Positions 35,577 through 47,754 of a DNA stretch of 64,000 nt are shown here, piece by piece. A program made the position numbers and the translations under genes. Where the stretch lies: positions 37,708,600 through 37,772,599 of the forward strand of contig NC_087070.1 of NCBI RefSeq assembly GCF_963678635.1, in the 5' to 3' direction. This DNA is from Symsagittifera roscoffensis. Taxonomy: Eukaryota > Xenacoelomorpha > Acoela > Convolutidae. The notes under the pieces are model-generated. The model did no database searches. It was not told the origin of the DNA and worked only from the letters and a program-made list of their open reading frames with translations. Position 1 is the first letter of the stretch. Each line of letters opens with the position of its first letter.

Positions 35577-36812
35577 TGAAAAAACTACCTGTTTTTTTGT
35601 CTAAAAAATGTTTCTACATTTTTGGTTTTTTAAACGTTCTTTTTTATATAGAAAATGCTTATCAAACAATTTTCAAAAAAAAATTGTATAAAAATTGTTT
35701 GTTCCTTACAAATCCCAAATCTGAGGAAAAGGCTTCAGCTACCATTTTGGGCGCTCAATCAGTTATATGCTCAAATAAACCTTTCCCAAATTTTTTTATC
35801 GAACTAAACATCTAAAAAGCGTAGTCCAGACGCCCTAGTATAGGATAGTTTTGTCACGCCAAATAACTAAAAATCTCCATGAAATTTTTGTGTGAGATCT
35901 GGGTTGTTTTTTTCTTTTGATTTGCAATGATGAATCAGCTTTGAATTAGTCCAGTTTTTTCAACAAAAAAGTTTTCGAGCAAAACCTTTCAAACCATTCA
36001 CCAAATGTTCAAAAAAAGCGTTCTGCATTTTTGCAAAAATTGAAACTTAATTGGCATATCTCATTAAGCAATTAATTTTTATTCTATCATTGTTTTTTCG
36101 TTCATATCGATTGAAAAACTATTGGTTGATGTTGTTTATTTTGAAAAATTCTATTCTTTTGTGTTTTGAGGAAAAATGCAAAACCGAAAAAAAAACAAGC
36201 ATTTATGGATAATCATTTTTATGGATAATACTCAGTTTTTTCATCTGTGAAACCTTGTGATTTTGTATGATAAGAATTTTTGTGCTGTTACTCTTGTTTT
36301 TGTTCTCCGTGAAGTCACCTAATTTTTTCTTCTAGTGTTGATAGAAAATGTCAATATGCCCAATTTAAAAAGAAAACCTTAAAAAACAATTATTTAAGAA
36401 TACGCTAAGAACAAATTATTCATTAAATGAAAAAGTGTGTACTGATTAATACAATTATGTTTGCTTGCCAGAAAATTCAACAATTTTTATTGCTAAAAAT
36501 TTAAATTTGTTTTGCCGAATAGAAACTTGCAATGATATGTTTTTTCAATAAAACAAAAAAGCTTACAAACTGCATTTATGGGGAAAAACGTTGGTTTTTT
36601 TGCTAAAGAGAAAACTACCCTAATTGTTGGACTTCGTAAAATGGTGTGACCAACAATTTATACTGATTCATGGCATGAATTGGCACGATTAGCCTCGTAG
36701 AAGTCTGATAGATTAGTCCATAACACTTCAATGGAATTGATAATCAAAATTTAAAAAAAAATGATTTTTCTGGGATTTTTTTCACTTTTAGTGACTTTAA
36801 TCAAACACAGCG

Positions 36813-37160
36813 AACCAATTACGTCCTCAAAACTTTTGAAATAACCAGTTTTTTTGCGGCAAAATTTACCTTTCAAATATATTTATTGACATTTTGACAA
36901 TGAAATACCATGTTATGACTTCAAATTGCTAAGGATGTTTTAAAACAAATTAGTTATAACTTCGGGTTAGGAATTATTTTAATTTCATTAACCTAATAAA
37001 AAAACTGAAAACCAATTAATTCCTCAAAACCTTTGAATTAACCAGTTTCTTTTCAGCAAAATTTACCATTCAAAACAAATTGAATGACTTTTTTTAACAA
37101 TGAAGCACCATTTTAATCATGATAAGGATGTTTTTTTAAACAATTTAGTTTTAATTTTGT
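36813..37160. repeat. Diverged direct repeat, period about 197 bp
   Basis: Two copies begin AACCAATTA at 36813 and 37010 and share TCCTCAAAAC, TAACCAGTTT, GCAAAATTTACC and AAGGATGTTTT. They are clearly diverged. Confidence 0.75.
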
Positions 37161-37504
37161 ATAGAAAAAAGTAACCTTTAAAAATAGAAACTTGTTAGGC
37201 TTTTTATAGACTAAATGACATCTATATAAAAAAAGGACATTGAATTAAACATTTGGTTGGAATTGATTGACAATATTATGGATGAAAAAATATAATTGTG
37301 CGTATTACAAAGGCTCAAAATTTTGCATAAGTATTTAGTTTTCGTTCCCATTAAATTGATTTTGTTGAATCGAGTTTTATCAAAAATTGAATCTAAGTAA
37401 CAATCATTTTTTACTCTAGAAACTTACTCTCTAAAAAAATTTTCCGGAGGCAGAGAAACAAGCAGAATGATTTGTCTCGGAACAGAATAAAACCAGGAGG
37501 GGCT

Positions 37505-37755
37505 AGATATTTTACCAGACAGACCTTTTACCAGACCACAATGAAATGACTCAATTCGTATCAGTTAAAATTAGTGGAAGATTTGAACAGGAAGTTAAGA
37601 AACAAACCATGAAATCATTGTCTTTAACCAGACTAAATGGCGTCATTGCATTTGTCTATAAAATTTTTTATCGAGCCTGGTAAAAGGTCCATGTTGTAAT
37701 TTTTCTGGTAGAAGGTCGGTCGGGTGAAAGGTCGGTCTGGTAAAAGGTCGGTCTC
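37505..37755. repeat. GGTAAAAGGTC repeats in inverted arrangement
   Basis: Three 16-bp units like CTGGTAAAAGGTCGGT lie at 37707-37755, with another GGTAAAAGGTC near 37680. The reverse complement, TTTTACCAGACAGACC and TTTTACCAGAC, occurs at 37510-37536. The pair flanks about 150 bp and could fold back. It may be a small structured repeat or the end of a mobile element. Confidence 0.65.
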
Positions 37756-39443
37756 CGATCCAAGAGCAGAAAAACAGAATATATGAGTTTTTATAAGCTA
37801 ATCGGTGAAAACAAGTAACTGAATTGACAATATTACAAGAAAAATTGACCAAACTATGTATATATTGAGTCATTTCGGAACTTTTTTTGAAATTTTATTA
37901 AAAAGATTGATGAAGTTACTCAATGAATGTGTAGTTTATTGATTTTCATAGTTTTAATGTCAATAATGTTACCAATAAATGTTACCAATATATATTCGAA
38001 TGGTTGGCTCCTCTAACACTTGCAAGCTGACCAAGTTGTCATCTCCCCCCAAATGGCTTAGAAGGGAGGACGCCATAACGTGCTTGGAATGAAAATCTTA
38101 CAAAATTCTTGAAAAACAAACCTTGGAACAATGCATAAAATACCTTGAGTGCATAAAAAATTAACTGATGATTTCTAGCAGATGCATATTTGCGCAAAAT
38201 CTGAACTTCATGCAAACTTTAAGACTTTTTTTGTAAAAAGGCAAGGTTATGTCGAGCATATTCTTAAGAATTGTCTGACATAAGTCGCTATAATTGTAGA
38301 TTCAGTTCAACTTTTCGAAATCCAATGTTTTGAATTTGCGTTTGAGCAAATTCTAACATTTCTTTTATTTGAGTGCGCGGTTATGTTGAGCATATTCTAG
38401 TGCAGAAACTTCAAAATGCTTTTCAAAAAAAAAATAAATAAATAAATAAATTTGCGTTCCGCAAAACCGGGGTGTTACTTTGGTTCTAATGTGGACCTTG
38501 CAGTCATTCAGAATCAAGCCTTTTATACGCACGGCTAAGTTGATAAAAATGGATTTACCGTCAGCAGGTTTTGTCTTGAAACAGGCAAAAAGAACCGTTC
38601 CTGAGTAAAATTTGGAAGATTCTGATTCAAAAAATGCATTTTCGTGGCGCAGGCATGCCACAGAAAATAGTAAGGTGTGCTAGGAAAAATTTGTTGCAGT
38701 GTCAAATTTAAAAATCACCCCGGTCAGCTCATTTCATGTATTTGCAGAAATATTATTGATTGTATTTTTGAGTTGCTTTCGTTTTCCAATTAGCAACTTT
38801 TTCTGGGTAAAACATATAAGTCTGTATTAGGAAAATGAAAACGAAAAAAAAAAATAATTGCTCTTGCAAAATTTTCATGATTCTGTGGGGGAAAAGTAGC
38901 AATTATAACTGCAAAATTAAACTTGTTTTTAATCTTTTTCTTAATTATTTTAAACTTGGTAAGCTTACAATTTAAAAAAACTACTTATTAAAACTGAAAA
39001 TAATTCACCAGAGGTCCATCTGGCACCACTGTGAAAAGATTTCAAAAAAAAAATTAGCTGAGATGATTTGATAGTTCTGTTACGCATGGTTTTTAGATAT
39101 CACATTAAGTTTATTATAGATTAAAAATTTCTAATTAGTTTTTCCAGATTTTGAGGCTATGGTTTTTTGAAATGAATTGTAATCAGTTTTCTTTTAATGA
39201 AAATTTAAAGTAACGCCCAGTATTCCCATGACTTGCATTCATCGTTGAATTTCTTCGCTTATGACTGCTTAAAAGACCCAAATATTTATTTAACGAACTG
39301 CTATTGGTCAACATTTTTCAGGTAAATTTTGCCACTTCCATTATTTTTCCTCTAAAAATTGTACTTAATTTTTTCAAGTCAAGTGTTCTCTTAAACGTTA
39401 ACTGCTTATCATTTATGATATTCAATCATATTTTTGAACCAAA

Positions 39444-39870
39444 ATGGGAGTTTTATCAAATTTAACTTTGACATATGACTCAGTTTTATACAACACGAGC
39501 AACCTTCCTTTCTCAGAATTCTGTTTTATTTATTTCCCCGACTATTTGAAGATATTGAATGAAACTATCGGTAGTTCTGAAGTTGACTTAATGGAGCGCA
39601 ACTGCAACCAACTAATCAAAACCGCTTTTTTCTTCCAAGTTTGGATAAACCGAGCGCTTCTTTTAGTACTAAGTGTTGGATCTGCACTAAATATTCTGGT
39701 CCTGGTTCTTTTATTTTTGAGTTATCCTAAAAATGCGACAGATGTGTACTTGATAAGTATTACTGCTGGCGACATCACTATTTGTCTGGCGTCTCTTATA
39801 TCCACTCAGGTCCCGGAGGAGTACGGAGGAGCAGTTACATCAGCATCGTCTGAAGTTCTTGGAAATCTTG
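39444..39870 (+). CDS. Class A GPCR, first coding exon
   Basis: Encodes residues 1-142 and the first base of codon 143 of a rhodopsin-like receptor; ligand unknown. The ATG at 39444 follows AAA, a reasonable start context. The extracellular N-terminus (1-65) has glycosylation sites NLT (6), NTS (17) and NET (39) and cysteines at 27 and 54. TM1 is about 66-92 with N83 (1.50). The ICL1 segment is SYPKNATD. TM2 is about 101-121 with D110 (2.50) in SITAGD. The exon ends in phase 1 at the donor GTAAGC (39871). With exon 2, position 3.25 is Ser133 rather than the usual disulfide Cys. It is closely related to the minus-strand exon at 5972-6404, so the two genes are head-to-head duplicates. Orphan or peptide-type receptor is the most that can be inferred. 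Confidence 0.88.
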
Positions 39871-39894
39871 GTAAGCCCCGCGATATCAGAACAC

Positions 39895-39906
39895 GGGGGG
39901 GGGGGG
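39895..39906 (+). repeat. G12 homopolymer just inside the intron
   Basis: Twelve consecutive G residues lie about 25 bp downstream of the exon 1 donor. G runs near donors can act as intronic splicing enhancers in animals; here that is only a suggestion. Confidence 0.8.
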
Positions 39907-39910
39907 CTTA

Positions 39911-41659
39911 GGGGGTTATTTTGGTAAAAATGGCTCCTTCTCGGGTCGAGGTCAGCGGATTATGCCGCATACTCCGCGTTTCAAAATACGTACAGAAAAG
40001 TCTTGCGCGACTCAAAAAAGATACGTCACATTTTTGCGCAGTCAAGATAGTTAAATGCGACATTGCGCGACCTAAAAAATTGTCGTGACTTTATGTGACC
40101 TATAGAATGATGTCGCAATAAAGCTTTTAAATCAAATCAATCGAAACAATATTTTATGTTTTTGACGTGATTTGACCAGAATAAAAGCATAACAGTAGGG
40201 GAACATGATTGCCTCGCAGCAAAAAACGTACTTCTTTTTAAAAAAATTTGCCGAATATATCACTATGGATTTTAAACTAAAAATTGGCTCAGTCTATTAC
40301 AAAAATTAAATTAATAATTTATATGCGAGTTTTGTACAAATTACTTAACGATTTTCTACCGATGTAGTCCTTGTGATTTAAGCATTTTAGAGAGTGATTC
40401 ATTCGTAGATAACAATTTTGTTTTGAACGTTCCTCCTTAAAAAGTCTCTTAGAGGAGTTTTTTTGACTGAGCATAAACTTTTTGCTCAATTTTTTAACTG
40501 AAAAATCAGGAAAAAAATGCATTCAAAAATCTACGTGTCCTTATGTTTTGGTCGCGAGATGGTCAAATTGCCGTCTAATATGGTCACAAAATAGTAGCGG
40601 GCTTCAACCCAAGTACAGTTGCTTTGATAGCAGATCTTTAGTATAAATTATAGCTCTATTCCTCGGTGTTGTTTAGAACAAAATCGTTGGAAAAACAGCA
40701 AACTAAGTTAACAATTTTGACGGAGGATAATAGTCAAGATTAAAAAACTGCGTATTACGAATTTCTAAATACTACCATCTAATCAATATCTTATATTACT
40801 TTTAGATTATATTAGAGTAAAAGTTTAGATTTCACAATAAAATTTTTGAAACGAGGAAATTGGTTTTGCGGCAGCAAAGTTATCCAACAAAAAGACAATT
40901 GGTCGATTCATTCCTCGAGAACGGTCAAACAGGTCTCAGGCTCCAGCCAAAATGTACATAAACTAGATCACTTTAATTTTTCACTTTCAAACTCAAGACA
41001 TTTAAAAAAAATTTTTTGAGCGCTTGATTTTTTCTATTATTTTTGTGCAAAAATGTAGATTGAGACCTATTTGTCCATTAAGTTATAAACTTAATATTAA
41101 CGAATTAAGATATGAGTTAAAACTAAATATCACTTGGCCTCAATCCATGAAATACTTAAGTTCCAATAAAGCAGACTTCAAGTTTCTTTTCTTGAAAACA
41201 AATCATGGAAGGATTAACAAATCAACTAAGCATAACTAGACAAAAACAACAGAATCCAAATGAAGGTTTTGTCAGAGGCAGTTTTGAGAGGTCTTTTCAA
41301 GTTTTTTTTTCAATTGAGGAGATGAAATTTGTTCTGATGAAAGAAAATGGCTTATGGCATGAAAATTTTGTTACTAATTGACAAACCATCACCAATATAG
41401 TCACAAATTTTTCAAAATCATTTTCTGATTAACTGATTGCTGATATTTATAATACTCCTTGTCAGAAAAAAAAGTGATTGAACAAAAAACTTAGGTGAAG
41501 ACAAGTGTCTGAAAGCTGGGGTATTCTTTATGCATATAAATAGATTTAAAAAACTGAATGTGCTAGAGACATCGTTATTTAGGCTAGCTGAAAATCGTTA
41601 TTTGTGAATATCGTTTTTTAGGCTAGCTGAGAAAATATCAACTCTGCAAAAAAATCAAA
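39911..41659. other. Intronic anonymous DNA
   Basis: No gene seen. A short 39-bp direct repeat containing TTTAGGCTAGCTGA occurs at 41571-41645. GCGCGAC motifs recur at 40000-40080 without clear structure. Confidence 0.45.
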
Positions 41660-42090
41660 TCATCTAAGCAAGACTACTTGTATCAGGGAGATTCCCTGAA
41701 TGACCCGACTGCATCTTGAGGTCTATAGAGCAGTAATAACATGAAAACATTACCGATGATATAAAGAAAAGGATTTTTTTGATATTTTTTGTGAAAATTC
41801 CCCCACATGCCAGATAAAGTACAAAGTGATAGATTTGGCTCCTAGTAACAAGACGATTATGGCAAACAAGCTTCCTTAAACCAATTTGGAACGATTTCCG
41901 GGACAGATTATTTCACGAAATATGATCACAGGTGAAATATCTTTTTATATTTAGGCTCACGACAGCATTACCCTGTGAATGTTGTAAGAAAATTTCTTCA
42001 AAAATGTGGCTACTTAAAAAGTCGAAAATTGTCTGAAGAAAAAAAATCACCCCGAGCACAAATACTCCGTTACTTTTGTTATGAAAGTTG
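41660..42090 (-). repeat. Dispersed arm repeat, long copy
   Basis: Resembles 33759-34320 along its length (CTTGTATCAGGG, GCCAGATAAAGTACAAA, AATTTGGAACGATTTCC, GAGCACAAATACTCCGTTAC). It forms the left part of the palindrome at 41918-42452. Confidence 0.75.
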
Positions 42091-42452
42091 AACATTAAAA
42101 AAATTTAATCCCAGTTTTAGAAACATTTGAAACCATTCAAGCTTGCCCAATAAAACAGATGGAGTTTGAAGAAGTATTTGGCTGGCCTAAAGTCAAGTCA
42201 ATGAATTGATTTTATTTGAAAATCCATCTGATTTATTGGGCAAAGTTGCATGGTTTCAAATGTTTCTAAAACTGGAATTAAATTTTTTGTTGTTACGACT
42301 TTTTAATAAAAGTTACGGAATATTTGTGCTCGGGGTGTTTTTTTTCTCCAGACCAGTTTCGACTTTTTGAACGGCCACATTTTTGAACATTCAAAAGGTA
42401 CTGTTGTCGTGAGCTTGAATTTTAAAAGTTATTTCACCTGTGATCATTTTTT
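41918..42452. repeat. Palindromic foldback repeat, 535 bp
   Basis: The left arm (41918-42166) and right arm (42220-42452) are inverted copies with a spacer of about 53 bp. The inner 68 bp pairs best, for example CAGTTTTAGAAACATTTGAA against TTCAAATGTTTCTAAAACTG. Outer parts (GAGCACAAATA, CACAGGTGAAAT) also pair. The transcript would form a long hairpin if the intron is transcribed. Confidence 0.85.
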
Positions 42453-43030
42453 TTGTGGCCATTCTACCTGTGACCCTACTATATCTTAGAAAGATTGACT
42501 ATACTATACATAATGCTTAAATTTAAAAGATTTTACTTCTCATTAAAAACAGGAACCTATAATACATGCGCAATACATACACAAGTCCAATAGACAAGCT
42601 AGCGTAGAACGTGTTTTATTTGCAGAATTTTTCGAAATATTTTCAACGTCTAATAATAAAAAGCTTCTTGATGCCCAAATCGGTGAAAACAAAAAAAAAT
42701 ATCTTCAAACCCCAACGCATATGATACTCCACAAGACAATACAAACACAACACCTACAGCACCATCGTATTTACATAGTTTACACAAAAACCATCCTCTA
42801 TCATTAGTATCACAAAGCTATAGAAGTACAGCCTCGACTTTCGACCTCCGAACGACCATCCCATAAATTTAATTTACAATGTAGCCCTATTTCTCATATA
42901 GCCCTCCAACTTTCAACTATAGACGACACATATGAACAAATTGTAGAACAGCCAAACACCATAACTTTTCGTTCTCAAAACAACCATCTCTTTAGCAGAC
43001 GATAATCCGACAAGGTGGATCTCTCAACCG
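42453..43030. other. Anonymous DNA leading into a C/A-rich segment
   Basis: Base composition shifts at about 42.7 kb from A/T-rich to C/A-rich on the plus strand. No ORF or repeat partner was identified in this stretch. Confidence 0.4.
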
Positions 43031-44608
43031 TTGCTATTCTTATCCATCCAATCTTCAACGCCACAATTCCCTCAATGCAATTTCAGACCTTACGTCTTCC
43101 CCCTATTTTTTCTTCTAAGTCAACACGCATGGACTCAGATGATTCAACTCAAACTTTTTTTTACCATCTCCAATTTTAATGATTCCGATGCTGAAACCTC
43201 CGATGAAATTCTCGACGCTGAACTCAGTCCCACTAAGTTTTCCCAAACACCTTTACAGCTTATAACTCCCCCTACGTCTGTTGAACCCTTTCTTTCCCCA
43301 TCTTCCCGCACTGATGACGCTACTCACACTGTCTCCCCTCTTGCCAGTAATGAACCCGATGTACCCACCCTATCAGAGACAATCAACTTGACCACGATTT
43401 AGATGAAATTTTTAATCACCATTAGCAAATTCAAAACACAAACAATCAATTATACATTCATCGACCAACCCCTTCCCTCCACCTCAGAATCATCTACTCA
43501 TTCTGTCCACATTGCACCTTCACGTGCATACAGAGTTTTTATGAAACGAAAACACCCTAACGCCACTCCACAGTTTCTCATTAGTCGCCCATGATCATCT
43601 CGACATTATTCTCATCATCCACATCACACTAACACACCAGACTTCTTCATGCATAGTCTACCCTTCTTCCTTCAATACACCTAATTAAATGGAGAAAATG
43701 AAGCCAAACGCGCAGCATACGTAGATGAATAATCAATATTCCCAACACTTTCATGGACTTCCTACTATAACTTTACTAGTCCACTAAAGTTACTTTAAAT
43801 GAATAACCCCACTGATAAGGAACTTTGAGACTCTCTTTTCAACGACTTAATCGATTCACCACCATAGACTTAACTCAAACGCTGAACCGATTTATTGCGC
43901 AAAAAGCCAACAAATTTTCTAATAACCTCTATGACCACACTGTAACCAGATATATGGAATATCTGGTTCAGACCCTAACATCAACCCACAACTAACCGCG
44001 AAATTGTTCATAAAACCAGAACACATTTTTCATCTTGACAGCACAAATAAAAAAACTTAGATCAAGCACTAACAAATACTAAAGCTTACAATTCCTTCTT
44101 CAACAATTTCAATCATTTTGCGCTAAAAATAAATATTCTCAAAGCAAAAAGAAGAGATAATCACTGCTCGCATGCAGTTATGTTAAAAACGAAATTAACT
44201 CACATGTATACATCTTATAAATTCATCCAAAGGCACATCATACCCAGTTCACCAACCCGTAAACCACACCATTTCTTCATGTTTATTAACTCAAAATACA
44301 CATCACCTTTTTTGTGAAACTTCACATATTGCATTGAATCTATTAATTTGCACGGCATCCTCCGTAATTACGACCCCGTCCGTCAAATGTATATATTTTG
44401 TCCCTTAACAAACACCTTCCCACTAGAAGACGACCATCCCATCATCATTCTCCAGGAATATAATCAGCTCACCGAAGTAGCCCTACTCGAAAACATACAA
44501 AAACTCAATTTTATTCACAAGCTTTATAACCTATTACAGAAGTCAAATCACGAAGTTTCAGCTTTTACCGAAAAAGTACAAATCATCAGAGCGCTTGAAC
44601 TTCTTTAG
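43031..44608 (+). pseudogene. C/A-rich coding relic, probable retroelement, unassigned
   Basis: Three plus-strand open stretches (43031-43402, 43403-43594, 44348-44608) have a C/A-rich codon style unlike the surroundings. The first is Ser/Thr/Pro-rich; the last reads LRNYDPVRQMYIFCPLTN and is Leu/Glu-rich. I recognise no domain. It precedes a 1.2-kb direct repeat, so it may be the 3' coding part of an LTR element. Treated as a fossil. Confidence 0.4.
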
Positions 44609-44989
44609 CCACTGCTTCGCACTAAAAACATAATACGCATGCTTGCTAAGCTTTAAGTAACATCCGACACCCTTAAAACTCCATTCTCCCATGGACTTTT
44701 TCCTGACTCCGAATCTTCCTACTTATACTTAACATTGTTATTACTAACACAAATGCATAAAATCTCTCACCATTTCTACACGTGTGTTTCACTTTTCCTT
44801 TTTAGATTTCACCTAGCAATTACCTAGAAAAATCAAATAAAAAATTTTTTTTTCAACTTTCGATTCATAATTCTATCTATTATTAAAAAATATTCTGGTG
44901 CAATAAAATTGAAAATACATGCAAAAAATTGATAATTCTTTAGTAAATATCAAATTTGAACTAGTAAATTAAAAAAGACAAAGTCAATT

Positions 44990-46216
44990 AATGAGCACTA
45001 GCTTTTTCATGAGTGATTCTTTTATAGAACTCGAATAATTGATATCACTCGCCCACATTTCACGCACTCTTTTCACACAAATATGCAACTCGCCCTGATA
45101 GAGTTGTTTCATAACTGAATTGCAAGTTTTAGAAACTAACTGATAGCAATTTTAACTTGCTTTCACTTGTTTCAAACTTCCCTTAACCCGGTTGGAAGGA
45201 ATTATAAATAAGCTGAAATTAACCAATGCAGCTTATTTATACCGCAAAACCAACCGCATGTATAAAATAGTCCCACGGTACTCAAACCAGATTAAACCCA
45301 GATTAAACTCAAACCAAATTAAACCCAAAAACTTGATATATTTTTCATTTGAAACCCACTTTCAATTTTTATTAAAACCAATTGAAACACTGAAAGCTCA
45401 AAAGAAAAACATAAAACACGACGATTTGTTTTTGATGAAAGGACAAATCCAATGACAAAAAGAGAAAAACACCTGATAAAAATGAACAAAAAGTTGAACA
45501 CAAATAGGGACTCTGCTCAAAGACACGGTAAAACCATTTCCCACAACTGGCCGAACCCAACATTAAAGGAAGTCCTGAGAACGCTCTATAGCCGGCCTAG
45601 CCACAAGCGCTACACCACGCGTAAGACACACACACACACTCCTATTTTTTAACGAGAGTGAGCGACTCTCTATGTTAACCGAACTAATAAAACGCTTTTG
45701 CGAAAAAATCTACTAAAAGTCATAACTGAAACTGATATCACTAACAGAATGCAGACACAAATATGCATTGAAAAAAAACTTCTTAAAGCAAAAAGAATCG
45801 AGCAGCAAAGGGAGATAATAACTCGTGACAATCCGTCTCTGGAATGGCAAGTCTATTGTTTTGTTGCCGTAGTCAAGCTCCTCGCGGGATTTAAAATAGA
45901 GCGTCAACATCACAGCACAGATACCCCTTGATTAAGAACAATAGCCAACTCGATATTGTAGACAAACATGCAAATCTCAGTCACTCAAACATGATCCAAT
46001 TACACAAGACCCATTTCTGAAGAACGAACGACTGTACCCCGTCTCTCTATGAAGACAACCACTCCACAAAACGAGCAACTGATTCTTCATCCTCATTCGC
46101 GCAGCCACTGCATCAAACGAATCTACTCTAAGAATCAAAGAATCTCTCCATCCATCGTTCCCTACAAAAAACAATCAAACTTAAATTCTCTAGCGTGACG
46201 AACAGACGGTGTACCA
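44990..46216 (+). repeat. Long direct repeat, copy 1 (LTR-like)
   Basis: Matches 47755-49172 in order: ACTCGCCCA, TTTAACCCGGTTG, AACGCTCTATAGCC against ATGCTCTATAGCC, GAGAGTGAGCGACTCT, AAACGCTTTTGCGA, GAGCAGCAAAG and the end GACGGTGTACC. The match is diverged. Either a pair of LTRs or two separate copies of one repeat. A (CA)n run occurs at 45625-45638. Confidence 0.75.
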
Positions 46217-47754
46217 TATCTGAAATTACTCTATGAGTAAGCCACCCCGGACATAAACTCACATTCAAGGTTTTCGGTCAAATATAAACAGGTTTTTATT
46301 AATGCGATACTTTTAAAATTAAATCAATGCAGCTTAGTTTTACTCCAGATTTTTGCCCTATTTATTTGGATTTTTTTTTCTATTCATTTTACGGAAAACT
46401 GTTGTCCATTGAGGCGAATAAACTAATACCATTGAAAAAGCTTTTTTTTCAGATCCTCTCAGCCGTTTGTTTTTTTATCTTTTTCTGATTCGACTTCTCC
46501 TCTCGATTTACAGGTTTTTACAACTTGCTGAATTTCACCGGAACACTTAAAAAACTTATTTTTCTAGCTTGGAACATATAAGCAGGTAATTTACCGAAGT
46601 AGAAAAAATATAAATAGTTTGTTTTATCTCATATGTAAAACGCGTCGATTTTTTTACAGTCGATAAACATCAGTTTTTGTTTAGTTGACAAGCCTCAATT
46701 TTTTCAATGTTAGCTTTTTAAAAAAGAAATAAATGTTTTCCTCATTTTGACTCTCCGAGTCATCATTCAGTTTTATATTGGTCTCAATCGAACAGACTGC
46801 TAGTTGTTTAAACAGCCTTTTCTTACAGACATGAGTCAAACTAAATTATTGTTAAATACGCCGCTCGAGAAAGTTTGCATGAACTGACAAATCAACTGTT
46901 TCAAAAACTTTTTAAATTTTTGACAAAAAACTTGAACAAGTTTTATCAACGTATTTTTGTGGACTGGCTGTTTTTTGGAAATGTTTTTTTTTAGGAAACC
47001 CGAACGAAATAAAACAATTTTTGTAGACAATTTTGGTATCGTTTAAATGATTAGACTTTTTCATCTTGCTTTCTTCATGAGCGAATTAATGCTCTATCAT
47101 TTCCCCCAGAATTCCCCATTTGTTTAAAAAATGTTGATTACTGTTTGAAAAAAGTTTAATGTGAAACCGTCTTTTCAAAAATTTAAGTTTCTTGTCTTGT
47201 CCTTCGACAGCACGAGTTTCAGAACATCAAAAGTATCGCTCGGAATGTGAAATGATTTCTAACAAATACTTGTTTTTTTCGTTTAAAAAATACGAAGCGT
47301 ATCTATTGTTGCATTGACTAATGATAACTTAAAACGTTAACTTTTCCACGTTTGGCTTCTCAATACTTCTTCAAGATCTTGTGTATATTATCTTGTCAAA
47401 CTGCATTATTGTATGACCAGAGTTTTGCGGAATTATTTTTCAGGCTTTTCTATAAACATCTTTATAAATGTTTCATTTCTTTTTAGATCTCATTACACCG
47501 TCATCTAAAACAGACAAAAACAAATAAAAATTGAAAACTTCTTTCAAAAAAATCCAAAACTCGTATGATCATATCGCTGTAAAATTTAAAACAGCAGTAA
47601 AATTTCTCACAAATAGCAGTAAATTCATAAATAACCCCCAAAGCAATGAATTTCCTTTCAATAAGCAGTAAACTTATAAATTAAAATTTCGCTACAGCAG
47701 TAAAATTGAACTTTCAATGCGATAAATTCATAAAAAATTGCAAATAAATTCATT
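46217..47754. other. AT-rich DNA between the long direct repeats
   Basis: No coding region or RNA gene is supported. AGCAGTAAA-type short motifs recur at 47580-47710. It lacks the domains expected of an LTR-element interior. Confidence 0.5.

Larger units (their letters stand above)
34321..39443. other. Anonymous AT-rich DNA upstream of the plus-strand receptor
   Basis: No gene is supported over 5 kb. It contains the small duplications listed separately and a TAAA microsatellite at 38432-38450. The promoter of the receptor should lie near the right end, but no promoter motif can be defended. Confidence 0.5.
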
